A DNA stretch of 64,000 nt from Streptomyces meridianus (GTDB lineage Bacteria > Actinomycetota > Actinomycetes > Streptomycetales > Streptomycetaceae): NCBI RefSeq assembly GCF_023703325.1, contig NZ_JAMQGM010000031.1, positions 1-64,000 on the forward strand, written 5' to 3'. Shown here piece by piece: positions 43,236 through 53,514 of this stretch. Position numbers and translations under genes: made by a program. Within the stretch, counting starts at the first letter, position 1, and each line of letters opens with the position of its first letter. The notes beneath the pieces were generated by a model that saw only the letters and a program-made list of their open reading frames with translations, was not told the DNA's origin and did not search any database.

Positions 43236-45359
43236 TCATCCCCTGTCGGACACGAACCGCACCGGTTCGTCGAGTACCGCGCGTGCACCGTCGAAGTCCG
43301 CCAGGCGCGCAGCGAGCGTCGCCTGCGCCAGACGGGACGGCAGTGCTTCACCGAACTTGAGTCCTTTCACGGCACGTTCGTCCACCTCGGGCAGGCAGAG
43401 ACGCCCCGCGGCCTCAGCAACCGTCTGCTTCCACGCCGGCGGGGTGACGTCCTCACGCAGCCGGATCCAGCAGTCGTTGATGCGCTGGGCGGGAACGGTG
43501 ACGCCGCCGAGGCTTGCAGTGAGGGTCGCGTTCGTCCGGTGTCCGGCCCAGGTCCACCACTTGAACGGTCCACGGGAGCTGCGGGTGATCAGAGTCCCGC
43601 CTGGATGCACCTGATCCAGGAAGTGGCCACGGGCCTCGGCGAGACACCTCTCGGCCCGCTTCGTCAGGGCGACAGGCGGATCGTTCCCGAGCAGCACGTC
43701 GCGCACCGCGCGGCTGAGCGCGAAGGAGACACCCCGGTCGAACCCGACGCTGCTCCACTTGGCCTTGCCGCCCCCGTCGGCCGGCTCGACGAAGCAGCGC
43801 TTGCGGTGCCAGTCGATGTAGGTCACGAGCCAGCTGCGACCGGCGAGCAGGAGCAGCCGGGGCCCGTCGGTCTTCTCGGTGAGCAGCTCGGGGTCGGTCC
43901 TGCCGATCTCGTTGCGGCCGTGCAGCACGGTGAACTCGGGTGGGGCGGTGAAGACGGCGGTGAGGTTCATGAAGTGCCGGTGTCCGAAGCGGCGTTCGGC
44001 CTCCGGGCCGATGAACAGCATTCCGCCGTCCTGGTCCAGGTAGCCCTCGTCGGCCAGGTGCCGGACGATCGGGGCGGCGGGCCGGCCGAAGGGGCCGAGT
44101 CCGTTCCACTCGTCCTGCCACAGCCGGTCGCCGACGCGGTGCTCCTGCAGGCACAGCGCGAGGAGTTGCTGCGCGGCGATGTGCCGTGGCTCGGGTGGTG
44201 CCACGACGGGTTCCACCCAGCCTCGCGACCACTGCAGTAGGAGTCCGGCGGCCGACAGCAGCCCGCCCTCGTCCAGTGCCAGGAAGAGGCAGTTGCGGCT
44301 GGTGCCCGCCCGGCGCCCGGTGCGGCCGAGACGCTGCAGGAAGGAGGCAACGGTGGCGGGTGCGTCGATCTGGATGACGCGGTCCAGGTCGCCGACGTCG
44401 ATGCCGAGTTCCAGGGTGCTGGTGGAGACGATGACGCAGTCGCGTGCCTCGGCGAACGCCTGCTCGGCGCGGCGTCGTTCGTCCACGGACAGGGACGCGT
44501 GGGAGAGGAAGGTCGTCACGCCCTTGATGCGGAGCTTCTCCCCCAGTTCCTCGACCAGCCGTCGTGATTCGCAGAACACCAGGCGTTTCTCGCCCCGGTG
44601 GAGCGATGCGATGACGGTCGCGGCGTTGTCGACGGAGCCGACGTGGTCGAGCTGGATGTCGCCGGACGGCACCGTGCCCGGTTCGGGCCGAGGTCCGCTC
44701 AGGTGCGGGGCGACGACCCGGGCCGGGCGCGTTCCCGCCCCGGAGCCCTGCAGCCACTGCAGCAGCTCGTCAGGGTTCCCCACCGTGGCCGAGAGACCGA
44801 CCCGCTGCACCGGTCTGCCCACGACGCGCTGGAGGCGCTCCAGTACGGCCAGCAGGTGCCAGCCCCGGTCGTCTCCGGCGAAGGCGTGCACCTCGTCGAC
44901 GACGATCGATCGCAGCCCGGCGAAGAAGGCCGCATGGTCGACCTTGGCGCTGACCAGCATCGCCTCCAGCGACTCCGGCGTGGTGAGCAGCACGTCCGGG
45001 CGGTCGGTGAGGATCTTCCGTCTCCGGCCGGCGGTGACGTCACCGTGCCAGAGCGCGGCGGTCCGCCCGAGCCAGGACGTGTAGGTCTCCAGGCGTGGCA
45101 GCAGGTTGTTGAGGAGCGCCTTGAGCGGACAGACGTAGAGCACCGAGGTGCCCGTCCACTGCTCGGCCGCCATCCGGGAGAGCAGCGGGAAGGCGGCGGC
45201 TTCGGTCTTGCCGCCTGCTGTCGGGGCGAGCAGGACGGCGTCCTCGCCCGCGAGCAGCGGGGGAACGGCCTCCTCCTGCAGGGGGCGCAGCCCGGGCCAG
45301 CCCAGGGTGTTGACGATGTGGTGCAGAAGCGCCGGGTCGAGGTCGTCGACGCCGTTCAC
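43236..45359 (-). CDS. brxHI: Lhr-like DEAD/DEAH-box helicase BrxHI (BREX type 2)
   Basis: This 707-aa superfamily 2 helicase has Q-motif/Walker A LLAPTAGGKTEAAAF (about residue 45), VDEVHAF (motif II, near 153), GLSATVGN (motif III), VFCESRRLVEELG, STSTLELGIDVGDLDRVIQI, and RLGRTGRRAG (motif VI), then an Lhr-like C-terminal extension. In type 2 BREX it is the last conserved component; its precise role is not known. The GTG at 45359 overlaps the brxD stop as GTGA, so it is the fourth gene of the coupled operon. Confidence 0.88.
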   Translation of the reverse strand: MNGVDDLDPALLHHIVNTLGWPGLRPLQEEAVPPLLAGEDAVLLAPTAGGKTEAAAFPLLSRMAAEQWTGTSVLYVCPLKALLNNLLPRLETYTSWLGRTAALWHGDVTAGRRRKILTDRPDVLLTTPESLEAMLVSAKVDHAAFFAGLRSIVVDEVHAFAGDDRGWHLLAVLERLQRVVGRPVQRVGLSATVGNPDELLQWLQGSGAGTRPARVVAPHLSGPRPEPGTVPSGDIQLDHVGSVDNAATVIASLHRGEKRLVFCESRRLVEELGEKLRIKGVTTFLSHASLSVDERRRAEQAFAEARDCVIVSTSTLELGIDVGDLDRVIQIDAPATVASFLQRLGRTGRRAGTSRNCLFLALDEGGLLSAAGLLLQWSRGWVEPVVAPPEPRHIAAQQLLALCLQEHRVGDRLWQDEWNGLGPFGRPAAPIVRHLADEGYLDQDGGMLFIGPEAERRFGHRHFMNLTAVFTAPPEFTVLHGRNEIGRTDPELLTEKTDGPRLLLLAGRSWLVTYIDWHRKRCFVEPADGGGKAKWSSVGFDRGVSFALSRAVRDVLLGNDPPVALTKRAERCLAEARGHFLDQVHPGGTLITRSSRGPFKWWTWAGHRTNATLTASLGGVTVPAQRINDCWIRLREDVTPPAWKQTVAEAAGRLCLPEVDERAVKGLKFGEALPSRLAQATLAARLADFDGARAVLDEPVRFVSDRG

Positions 45360-46687
45360 GGCAGTTCCAGTTCGATGTCGTCCGCGCTCGCCGCCGCGGC
45401 GTTGCGCTCGACCTCGTTCAGTTCGGCGGTGGACACGGTGAGCGCGTAGTGCTGCCGCGGGTCGAAGTCCTCGAACTCGTCGACGCGGTCCAGCACGTCG
45501 GCGACCAGCTTGCGCAGGAAGAGCCGCGGCGCGACCCCGGCTTTCCCGCCGAGTCCCCCGGTCACCGCGGTGGCCAGTTCGGAGAGGTAGGCGTCGTCCA
45601 CGCGGGCGGCGATGCGCTCGGGGTTCCTCGCCCCGCTCGCGTAGAGGTCGCGCACGCCCCGCCCCAGCTCGCCCAGCTTGGGCAGGTCGAAGCCGGCCAG
45701 CCGCAGTTGAACGGCCCGGGGGGAGTCGAAGCGCGGATCGGTGGTGAAGTCGGTGGCCAGCCGCTGCGCCAGGGGCGGGAGCCGCTGGGCGCCCTGCTGT
45801 CCGTCGTAGAAGGCGGGGGTGCCGGTGATGACGAGGAAGAGGCCGGGGAACCGTCCGGCGTCGATCTCGTCGAGGAGCTGGCGCAGCGCGTTGAGGCCCT
45901 TCTCCCGTACGTCGCCGCGCACGCGCTGCAGGGTCTCGATCTCGTCGAGCACGAGCAGCAGTCCGGGGTGTCCGCAGTCGCGCAGGACGGTAAGGAGGCC
46001 TTGCAGGAAGCCGAGCGCGGCGAAGTGGTCCAGGTCGCCGCGCACTCCGGCGGAGCGGCGCGCGGAGGCGGCCACGGATTTCTGTCCGCCGAGCCAGGCG
46101 ATGAGTGCCTCGGCCGTGGTTCCGTCCCCGGATGCGACGGCCTGCCGGTAGCCGCGCAGGGCTGCGGAGAAGGCGGGGGTGGTCCGGGCGACGTCCGCCA
46201 GGCGGCGTTCCATGAGGTCGTCCACGGCCCGGGCGAGAGCCTCGGCGTCGTCCTCGTCGGTCTCTCCGGCGTCGAGGACCTCCTCCTCCAGGGTGTAGAA
46301 CCACGAGTCGACGACGGGGCGCAGTGCGCTCGGCTGGTGGGTGGCGGTGGACAGCCGCTCGGTCAGGCGCCGGTAGACGGTCTCGAGTTTGTGCAGCGGG
46401 GTCTCGGTCTCGGAGATCTGGACCTCGGCCGTTGCCATACCCGCGCGTTTCGCCCGCTCGGCGAGCCAGCGGGCGAAGAAGGTCTTTCCGGTCCCGTACT
46501 CGCCGCGGATGGCGTGGAAGGCGGAGCCGCCGCGGGAGACGGTGGAGAGGTCGTCGTCCAGAGCGGTCCGGAAGCGCTCCAGTCCGACGGCGAAGAGGTC
46601 GAGTCCCGCCCGGGGCACGGTCCCGCGCCGCAGGGCGTCGACGACCTCGCGGCGGCGTGCCGCGCTGACGGGGGACGGGGTGGTCAC
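45356..46687 (-). CDS. brxD: BREX type 2 ATP-binding protein BrxD
   Basis: This 443-aa P-loop ATPase has Walker A IRGEYGTGKTFFARWLAE (about residues 62-80) and Walker B LLLVLDEIETLQRVRGD (near 242), the layout of the DUF2791/BrxD family. The conserved C-terminal part includes PRLFLRKLVADVLDRVD. BrxD is specific to BREX type 2 and related defence loci and probably energises complex assembly or DNA scanning. The GTG at 46687 overlaps the pglZ stop as GTGA. Confidence 0.9.
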   Translation of the reverse strand: MTTPSPVSAARRREVVDALRRGTVPRAGLDLFAVGLERFRTALDDDLSTVSRGGSAFHAIRGEYGTGKTFFARWLAERAKRAGMATAEVQISETETPLHKLETVYRRLTERLSTATHQPSALRPVVDSWFYTLEEEVLDAGETDEDDAEALARAVDDLMERRLADVARTTPAFSAALRGYRQAVASGDGTTAEALIAWLGGQKSVAASARRSAGVRGDLDHFAALGFLQGLLTVLRDCGHPGLLLVLDEIETLQRVRGDVREKGLNALRQLLDEIDAGRFPGLFLVITGTPAFYDGQQGAQRLPPLAQRLATDFTTDPRFDSPRAVQLRLAGFDLPKLGELGRGVRDLYASGARNPERIAARVDDAYLSELATAVTGGLGGKAGVAPRLFLRKLVADVLDRVDEFEDFDPRQHYALTVSTAELNEVERNAAAASADDIELELP

Positions 46688-49479
46688 GAGCGGGGGCCTT
46701 CCAGGAGGAACTGTTCGCGCAGCAGGCGCACGTCGAGCTGAACGGTGTGACCGGAGTCGACGAGACCGAGCACCGGGTAGCCCTCGACGTTCAGCAGGCG
46801 CTGGAGGGTGGTGATGAATCCGTCGACGTTCCGTTTGATCCGGTCGGTCGCGGAGATGGCCGAGACCAGGGCGGCCGGGGACAGGGTGCCGCCGGCTGCG
46901 GCGAGCGCGTCGATCACGGAGGCGACGACCTTGGCGTCGGGTGGGCGACGGACGTACTCCTTCTGCGCGAGATACACCTCTCCGGCACAGACCGCCGCCC
47001 CCAACGTGACTTTCTCCGGGACGTGTTGGGGCTCCGGCGGCGCGGTGATCTCGGCCTCGGCGAAGAGCCCCTCGGTGTTCTCCTGCGGACGGCTCCTGGT
47101 GCTCTTGCGCCGGGGTGCCGGTGGCGCGGCCGGATGTCCGGTCACGGCGGCGGCCTCGGTCTCCGTGTCGTCGACGGCTGCCTTGGGGCTCCACCACGGC
47201 GGCACGGCCCGCTCTCTCGGCAGTGCTTCCCAGCCCTTCGGGATGTCCTGGGGGGACGGCAGCAGCACAAGCAGGGGCACCGTGACCTCGGCCAGTGACG
47301 CCCCGCCGTGGTAGCCGGCCTTGCGCGGCGTGTAGCGGATGCCCTCGCGCCAGGGTGCGACGATCGTCCCGCCGCCTTCGAGAACCCGCGGCCCGGACAG
47401 TTCGACCTCTCCCTCACCCGCGGTTCCGGTGCGCCAGCGGGAGGACTCCGCGCCGGTGACGCGGGCCGGGCCGTCGCTCGTGCCGCGCTCCGGTACGTGT
47501 CCGTGGTCGGCCACGATCAGCACGGGCCGGCCGAACCCCCGTGCTGCGTCGAGGAGTTCGCGCAGGTAGCTGACGTCCCCGATGCGCCAGCGGGTGCGCT
47601 CACCCTGTTGTCCGTGGTCGAGGGCGTCGTCGATGGTGTTGAGCACGACGCCGACCACCGCGTCGGAGACCAGCGCCGCCACGAGTTCTTCGGAGAGCCG
47701 GTGTCCTGCGGTCCCGCCGATGGCCGCCTTGTGGAAGAGCACGCCTTCGCGGCGGCGCTGCTTCCAGTACGCGGCGAAGCCCGCCGATTCCACCGACTGG
47801 CCGCCCGTGACGGGTTTGCCGGCGAGCAGCGAGGCGCGGCTGACGCGGGTGACCGACGGCAGCATGGACACGGCGGCGAGACGACTCGGCGCCCTGCCCG
47901 CGGGCGACTCGGGGACGGCTTCGGTCCAGCCCTCGCGCTCCGCCTCCTCGCCGAACTGGGCGGCCACCGCGCTGCTCATCCCGTCCAGCAGCAGCACCAG
48001 GGGGGCACGGCCCTCAGCGCACAGCGGCGCCGCCGCCTCGGTGAGGACGTTCTCCACCGGCAGACATCCGCCCGGTGTCTGCGCGGACGCGGTCCGGGTC
48101 CAGGCGGCGAGCTTGACGGCGAACTGCTCGTCGAGCGCGTCCCTGCGGGCTCGCGCCAGGTCGTGCAGCGCCCGGTACTCCTGTCCCGTCGCCGGGTCAC
48201 CGCCCGGGTCCCCGGCCCACAGCACGGTCAGGGCGCGGTCCACCCAACCCCACTCGGCCAGATGGGTGCGGACACCGTCGGCCACCGATGCCACCTGCCG
48301 CGACGACGAAGTGCTGAGCCAGCGCGCGATGCGCACGGCCATGGCCGCGGTGTCGGTCCGGTCGGTGTGCAGAACGGCCAGGGCGTGGTCGCGCAGTTCG
48401 CCCAGCGCCCGTTCGGCATCCTCGGCCGACTGCCTCCATGCCTGTGCCGTCCGGCGGAGCCGGACGTCGAAGCCGGAGGGGAGGAAGGCGCTGCTGCTCA
48501 GGGCACGGGTCAGTCCGGCCCGGTCGGCGAGGTGGTCGGCGCGCTCCACGACGGAGAGCACCCGTCGTCCGGCGTCCGGGGAGGTGCGCGCCTCGCCGAT
48601 CCACCGGGTGAGGGTGCCGGCGACCGCGCTGCTGAAGGCCATCAGGTCGGTGCGCCGTACGTGGCCGAAGAGTCCGCCGACGGCGAGCACGGTGTCGGAG
48701 TCCGCGGCCGGGTCGGACATGACCGCTCCGAGCAGGCCCAGCGCCATCGCGTCGTTCCCGCGGCCGGATTCCACCAGGGACATCAGGACGGGCACGGCCG
48801 CACCGGCGGTCTCCCCGAGCCACTTCTTCAGCTCCGCGCGCTCGGCGGCGGCCAGTTCGGTGAACCGGGTCGGCCCGGCCGGGGTGCGGGACCAGGCCAG
48901 CAGCGCGTCGGCGTCCACAGCCGTGTCCGCGCCAGGACGCCTGCCGGCGTCGTCGCCCTGACCGAGGCCGAGCCGGGCCACGGTCAGGGCGCGGATCGCG
49001 GCGTCCCGGGTGAGGACGGTGCCGGTGCGCGGCCAGCCGCCGTCGTTGGGCTCGGCGTCCAGGAGTGCCTGGAGCAGCCACCTCTCCCGGTACATCCGCG
49101 GGTCGAGGTCGCTCGCCCCGAAGCGCTGCTTGACGATCTCGGCGTTCTCGACGGTGACGGTGCGCCGCCGCAAGGCGTGCCCGCGCAGGTCCCAGCCGAT
49201 CTGGTCGTCGGGGACGCCGGTGGTCACCACGAGGAGGTCGTCGTTGCCGGCGGTCCTGCGGTGCTCGTGCCAGGCCTCGGTGATGCCGAGGACAGAACCC
49301 TGGTCGCTGACCCGCACCCGCCGCGGCCGGTCACCGATGCTGACGGTGAACTCCCTTGGTTCGGTGGCCGGGTAGCGGCCGTGGACGATGACGAGGCGCC
49401 GGTCGCGTTCCGCTGCGCCGTGGGTGTCGAGCAGCGCCTCGATGGTGCCGGCGAGGACCAGTGGCGGGATCCGCGTCAT
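46684..49479 (-). CDS. pglZ: BREX alkaline-phosphatase-like protein PglZ
   Basis: PglZ is a core BREX component of the alkaline phosphatase superfamily; in S. coelicolor its expression is toxic without the rest of Pgl. The 931-aa protein has a helical N-terminal half, then the PglZ catalytic domain: LLLDGMSSA (metal Asp, near residue 498), SRASLLAGKP (nucleophile region, near 550), and VLIVADHGHVPERG (metal ligands, near 656). A disordered Pro/Ala linker and a C-terminal helical domain follow. The ATG at 49479 overlaps the pglY stop as ATGA. Confidence 0.95.
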   Translation of the reverse strand: MTRIPPLVLAGTIEALLDTHGAAERDRRLVIVHGRYPATEPREFTVSIGDRPRRVRVSDQGSVLGITEAWHEHRRTAGNDDLLVVTTGVPDDQIGWDLRGHALRRRTVTVENAEIVKQRFGASDLDPRMYRERWLLQALLDAEPNDGGWPRTGTVLTRDAAIRALTVARLGLGQGDDAGRRPGADTAVDADALLAWSRTPAGPTRFTELAAAERAELKKWLGETAGAAVPVLMSLVESGRGNDAMALGLLGAVMSDPAADSDTVLAVGGLFGHVRRTDLMAFSSAVAGTLTRWIGEARTSPDAGRRVLSVVERADHLADRAGLTRALSSSAFLPSGFDVRLRRTAQAWRQSAEDAERALGELRDHALAVLHTDRTDTAAMAVRIARWLSTSSSRQVASVADGVRTHLAEWGWVDRALTVLWAGDPGGDPATGQEYRALHDLARARRDALDEQFAVKLAAWTRTASAQTPGGCLPVENVLTEAAAPLCAEGRAPLVLLLDGMSSAVAAQFGEEAEREGWTEAVPESPAGRAPSRLAAVSMLPSVTRVSRASLLAGKPVTGGQSVESAGFAAYWKQRRREGVLFHKAAIGGTAGHRLSEELVAALVSDAVVGVVLNTIDDALDHGQQGERTRWRIGDVSYLRELLDAARGFGRPVLIVADHGHVPERGTSDGPARVTGAESSRWRTGTAGEGEVELSGPRVLEGGGTIVAPWREGIRYTPRKAGYHGGASLAEVTVPLLVLLPSPQDIPKGWEALPRERAVPPWWSPKAAVDDTETEAAAVTGHPAAPPAPRRKSTRSRPQENTEGLFAEAEITAPPEPQHVPEKVTLGAAVCAGEVYLAQKEYVRRPPDAKVVASVIDALAAAGGTLSPAALVSAISATDRIKRNVDGFITTLQRLLNVEGYPVLGLVDSGHTVQLDVRLLREQFLLEGPRS

Positions 49480-52400
49480 CGGTCGCCGGCCCCCGGTTCG
49501 TCCGTCGGGCCCGCGCCGGGCACCGGCTGCCAGACGATCTCTATGCGGACGCCGGGATGGGCTTCCACATAGCCGCGTATCTCCTCCCGGAGGCCGGACA
49601 GGGTCTCCTGGATGAGCGACTCGACGCGGGTCGTGTTCTGCGTCTCCAGGACGTGCGGTGCTCGCGGACCGGGGATCGGCAGCCGGACGGGCGGCTGTTG
49701 CACCGCCTCGTCGTGCCGAGGCTGCGGGGGCTGCCCGGAGGGCACGGCCGGCCTGCCGTGCTCGGTGAGGCTGACGTCGTCCGGTCCGGGGTCCTGCGGT
49801 GTGCGCGGCCCTGGGATGGTCGGGCGGGCGACGTTCGCGAGCCGCGCGACCTCGTTGACCAGGCCGAGCGCCTGGTCCTGGAGTGCGCCGAGCACGGGCA
49901 CCAGGGAGCGGGCCTCCTCGTGTTCGTCGACGGTCTCGCGCAGCGCGTCGACCAGCCGACCGGCCTTGGCTCCGACCCCGTCCTCGCGCCCGGTGAACCC
50001 GCGGACGCTCCTCAGCAGCGACCAGTTGGTGTCGTCGAGGGCGGCGAGGACTTCGGGGGCCTGCTTGATCGCGGCGCCGAGTTCGTGGTCGCTCACGTCG
50101 TAGGCGGCGGTGGCCAGTTCCCGGAGCAGCGGTGTCGCCTGAGGGGTGCGGGAGAGCCGGGCGAGGAGGTCCGCGGCGGCGCGCATGGACCGCATCCGCG
50201 GGGCGTCCGGCCCGGTGAGTCCCAGGTCGTCGGCGTGCTTCTCCAGCGAGCGGCGCACTCCGGCGACGGCCTGGACGTGGGCGGCCGCGACCTCGCGTAC
50301 GTCCTCGGCGAGTGCGGAGACGTTCCGGGCGAAGAGCACCGGGCGGGCGGAGACCCCGAAGACGGTGGCGGCCCGGGCACGGGCCGCCACGAACTCGTCC
50401 TCGCTGGGCAGTTCCACCGCCCGCAGTCCGTAGCCGGCGCCGATCTGCTCCAGCTGCGGCTGCGGCACGGGGGTGGTCTGGTGGACCCAGGTGCGGTCGT
50501 CGAGGAGGGCGTAGGTGGCGATGATCAGGTTGCCGATGTTCTTCTCGAGCCCGGTGTAGCCGAGTTCGGTGATCCAGCGCCGGATGTCCTCGACCGCGAG
50601 GTCGGGTCCGCCCTGGGCCTCCGCGGCCTTCTGGTTGATCCTCAGCCGCCAGTCGGGCAGCAGGTTGAGCGGCCCGTCGTGGACCTCGCCGAGCCCCAGG
50701 GGGTGCACGATCCTCTTGACGACGGCGAGCTGGTGGCGGTCGACGACGACGCGCCGGGAGCCGTCGTCCATGGCCCGGCCGATCCACTCCAGGGCGGTCT
50801 TCAGCTCCCGTGCGGTGACGGCCTTCCGGCTCAGCGTCGGGTCGAAGTCGGGGTGCTTGGGGTGGAGCGCGGCGAACAGGCCGTCGGCGAGCGCGTACAG
50901 GTTCTGCTCGAAGCCGAGGCCGGCCTGCGGCTTGGGGTTGTGGTAGGCGGGCTCCAGGGACCACACGTGCTGGTTGTCCGGCACCTCGGCGCCGACGCTG
51001 CCCGGGTCGGGCTTGCTGATGCCGTAGAGCTGCTGGAGCACGGCGGTCAGCTGCGAGGTGAGGTTCTCGCTCTGCGCCTTGAGCTGGTGCCGGATCTGGA
51101 CCCGCTCGTCGGCGGACTTGGTGGCGGTGTGGTCGTCCAGCCGGTCCCGTTCCAGCAGGTAGTCGATCTTCAGCAGGCGGCCGAGCTGGCCGGACCGCTG
51201 CTCGGAGAGGAAGTCCGGCAGCCAGACGATGGTCGGCGCGTGCTTGCCGGCCTGTTTGAGTTCCTCGACGCGGCGCACGTCGTCGCTCGGGAAGTACTTC
51301 TCGTCGAAGGGGTAGTCGAGGACGAAGCGGATGTTGCCGTCCATCTGCGGCCGGAACTGCTCGTCCGGCAGGTGCTCGTCCCGGACGTTGCCGAAGACGA
51401 ACTCGGCGGTGCGCCGGGTCCCCCGCCAGACGATCTCCCGCTCGCACACGAACGCCTGGGTGTCCTTGATGCCGAGCTGGGACCACAGCCGGTCTTTGAC
51501 CCACTGCCGCCGTTTGCCGAGGTTGTCCTCGCTGCCGACCTCGTCGAGGATCGGCTCGATGTCGAGGTCGGAGAGGTGGAGGTGGAAGACGGGGTCCGCG
51601 GCGCCTTCGCTGCGCAGCTCGCCGAACTCGCCCTGGAGTTCCTTCAGCCGCTTGACGGCGACCGAGCCGGCCGTGCCGAGCCGCACCTTGATCGACCCGT
51701 GGTTGAGGGCGGCGAGCCGCTCACCGGTCAGCCGGGCGAGCGCGGGCACGTTCGGGGCGAGGGCCGCCAACAGCAGGGTCTTGACCAGGCGTTCGTCGCC
51801 CTTGAACCGGGGGTCGTCCGCGGTCCCGTACTTCTGGATCAGGAACGCCCGCACCCGGTCGTGGAAGCGCTTGGCGGTCTCGGCCTCCCGGCGCAGCTTG
51901 GCGGTGAACGCCTCGCCGGTGCCGTCGAGGATGACGTCCCACAGGTCGCCGAGGGGAATGAGCTCGCCGAGCTTGAGGTCGTCGCGGCGCCGGCGCAGGG
52001 TCTCCTGCACCAGCTTCAGACCGGTGCGCTCGCGCTGGAGGGCGCCGGAGAGTTCGACCAGCACGTTGAGGAAAGCCGGGGAGAGCGGGTAGACGGCGCG
52101 GAAGTCGTCCCAGTCGGCCTCGGTGCGGCCGTTGGCGTCCAGCAGGACCTGGCGCACCTCGTCCTTGGAGGACTCGACGACCTCGAAGGCGGAGTCGCGG
52201 GCCGCCTCCATGCCGGGCTTCGCGGCGAGGACCCGCTCCTTGATGATGGCGATGAGGTTGCTGTCCTCGAGGTCGACGACCTCCAGGCGCCCGGCGAGGT
52301 AGTCGACCTGCTGCTCCAGGTTCTGCACCTCGGCGCCGGCCACGTCGGAGCCGATCAGCTGGGACAGGTCGCGCTGGCGGGATATGAACGAGACGATCGG

Positions 52401-53402
52401 CACCGGCCGGTCGCTGTCGCCGGACTCGATGAGCTTGACCAGCTTCTGCACCTGGTCGCGGACGAAGTCCTGGTCGCCCATGTGGGCCTGGAGCCAGAGG
52501 ATCAGCTCGTCCAGGAACAGCACGATGCCGTCGTAGCCGAGGGACTGCGCGTGCCGGGAGATGACGGACAGGCCGTTCTCCAGGGGCAGGAAGGCGTCCT
52601 TGGCGCCGCGGGCGCCGGTGGCGTAGGCGGTCATGGGTCCGGAGAGGAGCGCGGAGACGAGGGCTTCGCGGTACGGGTCTCCGGCCGGGGCGGTGAAGGC
52701 CCGGTCGAGGTCGGCGGTGGTCCAGCCGGAGGTCGCCGGTGCGGCGTCGAGATCGTCGAGGTCGCCGGCGTCCAGGTCGCTCGCGTCGAGGTCGTCCCCG
52801 CCGGTGGGCAGCGCGGCTTTGCCGGTAGGTGCGACGGCGACGCCGCTGCTCCCGAGCCAGGAGACGAACCGGGCGTCGTCGGCGAGGAATTCGCGCTGCC
52901 GACGGGCGTCCTCGACGGCCGAGTCGGCGCGGTAGACGGCCGGTGTCGGCCGGTCGGGGTGCTTCGCGCGGACGGTGGCCACGTAGCCGCCGAGGAGGGC
53001 GGAGTCCAGGTCGGTGGAGCCGACGAGGTGGTAGGGCACCATCAGGAACTTCTTCGCCCGCAGCCAGTCGTCGTGGTCGGCGATGACCTCCTGGAGCCGG
53101 GGCTTGGCGCGGGCGGCCGGATGGTTGTTCAGCACCGCGTGCAGCACGGTCAGGAAGTGGCTCTTACCGGCGCCGAAGGAGCCGTGGAGGTAGGCGGCGT
53201 GCGAGGAGCCGGTGCGCACGGCGGCACCGACGAGGCCTAACGCCCGGCGGAACGCCGCCTGGAGCTGGTCGGTGACGACGTACTCGGCGACCCGGGCGTC
53301 GGTCTCGGTGAAACCACCGGACAGCTCGACCTTGAAATCGCCGGCATGGACGTCTTCCTTGATGTCGATGACATCGCGGAGGAACAGGTCGCTGATGGGC
53401 AT
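49476..53402 (-). CDS. pglY: BREX P-loop ATPase PglY
   Basis: PglY is the large ATPase of Pgl/BREX, counterpart of BrxC, and is needed for defence against phages such as phiC31 in S. coelicolor. The 1308-aa protein has Walker A LHGSFGAGKSHFL (about residue 72), Walker B IVLFLDELILWLQAH (near 290), and long alpha-helical regions. The C-terminal 150 residues are Pro-rich with PGPRTPQDPGPDD, probably disordered. The ATG at 53402 follows AAGGGGACGAG and starts MPISDLFLRDVIDIKEDV, as expected for the family. First gene of a four-gene, overlapping operon. Confidence 0.95.
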   Translation of the reverse strand: MPISDLFLRDVIDIKEDVHAGDFKVELSGGFTETDARVAEYVVTDQLQAAFRRALGLVGAAVRTGSSHAAYLHGSFGAGKSHFLTVLHAVLNNHPAARAKPRLQEVIADHDDWLRAKKFLMVPYHLVGSTDLDSALLGGYVATVRAKHPDRPTPAVYRADSAVEDARRQREFLADDARFVSWLGSSGVAVAPTGKAALPTGGDDLDASDLDAGDLDDLDAAPATSGWTTADLDRAFTAPAGDPYREALVSALLSGPMTAYATGARGAKDAFLPLENGLSVISRHAQSLGYDGIVLFLDELILWLQAHMGDQDFVRDQVQKLVKLIESGDSDRPVPIVSFISRQRDLSQLIGSDVAGAEVQNLEQQVDYLAGRLEVVDLEDSNLIAIIKERVLAAKPGMEAARDSAFEVVESSKDEVRQVLLDANGRTEADWDDFRAVYPLSPAFLNVLVELSGALQRERTGLKLVQETLRRRRDDLKLGELIPLGDLWDVILDGTGEAFTAKLRREAETAKRFHDRVRAFLIQKYGTADDPRFKGDERLVKTLLLAALAPNVPALARLTGERLAALNHGSIKVRLGTAGSVAVKRLKELQGEFGELRSEGAADPVFHLHLSDLDIEPILDEVGSEDNLGKRRQWVKDRLWSQLGIKDTQAFVCEREIVWRGTRRTAEFVFGNVRDEHLPDEQFRPQMDGNIRFVLDYPFDEKYFPSDDVRRVEELKQAGKHAPTIVWLPDFLSEQRSGQLGRLLKIDYLLERDRLDDHTATKSADERVQIRHQLKAQSENLTSQLTAVLQQLYGISKPDPGSVGAEVPDNQHVWSLEPAYHNPKPQAGLGFEQNLYALADGLFAALHPKHPDFDPTLSRKAVTARELKTALEWIGRAMDDGSRRVVVDRHQLAVVKRIVHPLGLGEVHDGPLNLLPDWRLRINQKAAEAQGGPDLAVEDIRRWITELGYTGLEKNIGNLIIATYALLDDRTWVHQTTPVPQPQLEQIGAGYGLRAVELPSEDEFVAARARAATVFGVSARPVLFARNVSALAEDVREVAAAHVQAVAGVRRSLEKHADDLGLTGPDAPRMRSMRAAADLLARLSRTPQATPLLRELATAAYDVSDHELGAAIKQAPEVLAALDDTNWSLLRSVRGFTGREDGVGAKAGRLVDALRETVDEHEEARSLVPVLGALQDQALGLVNEVARLANVARPTIPGPRTPQDPGPDDVSLTEHGRPAVPSGQPPQPRHDEAVQQPPVRLPIPGPRAPHVLETQNTTRVESLIQETLSGLREEIRGYVEAHPGVRIEIVWQPVPGAGPTDEPGAGDR

Positions 53403-53514
53403 CGAGTTCTCGTCCCCTTGTTCGGCGGCGGTCGGACCAGTGGGGGGCGCACGTGCGTGCGTGATGCACCATCTTGCCATCTCTGCAACGGAGTTGACCT
53501 TCACAAGTTCTTCT

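Noticed and set aside
49461..53240. 1259-aa plus-strand open frame opposite pglY
   Set aside because: Antisense shadow of the well-supported PglY; repetitive Val/Gly/Glu composition.
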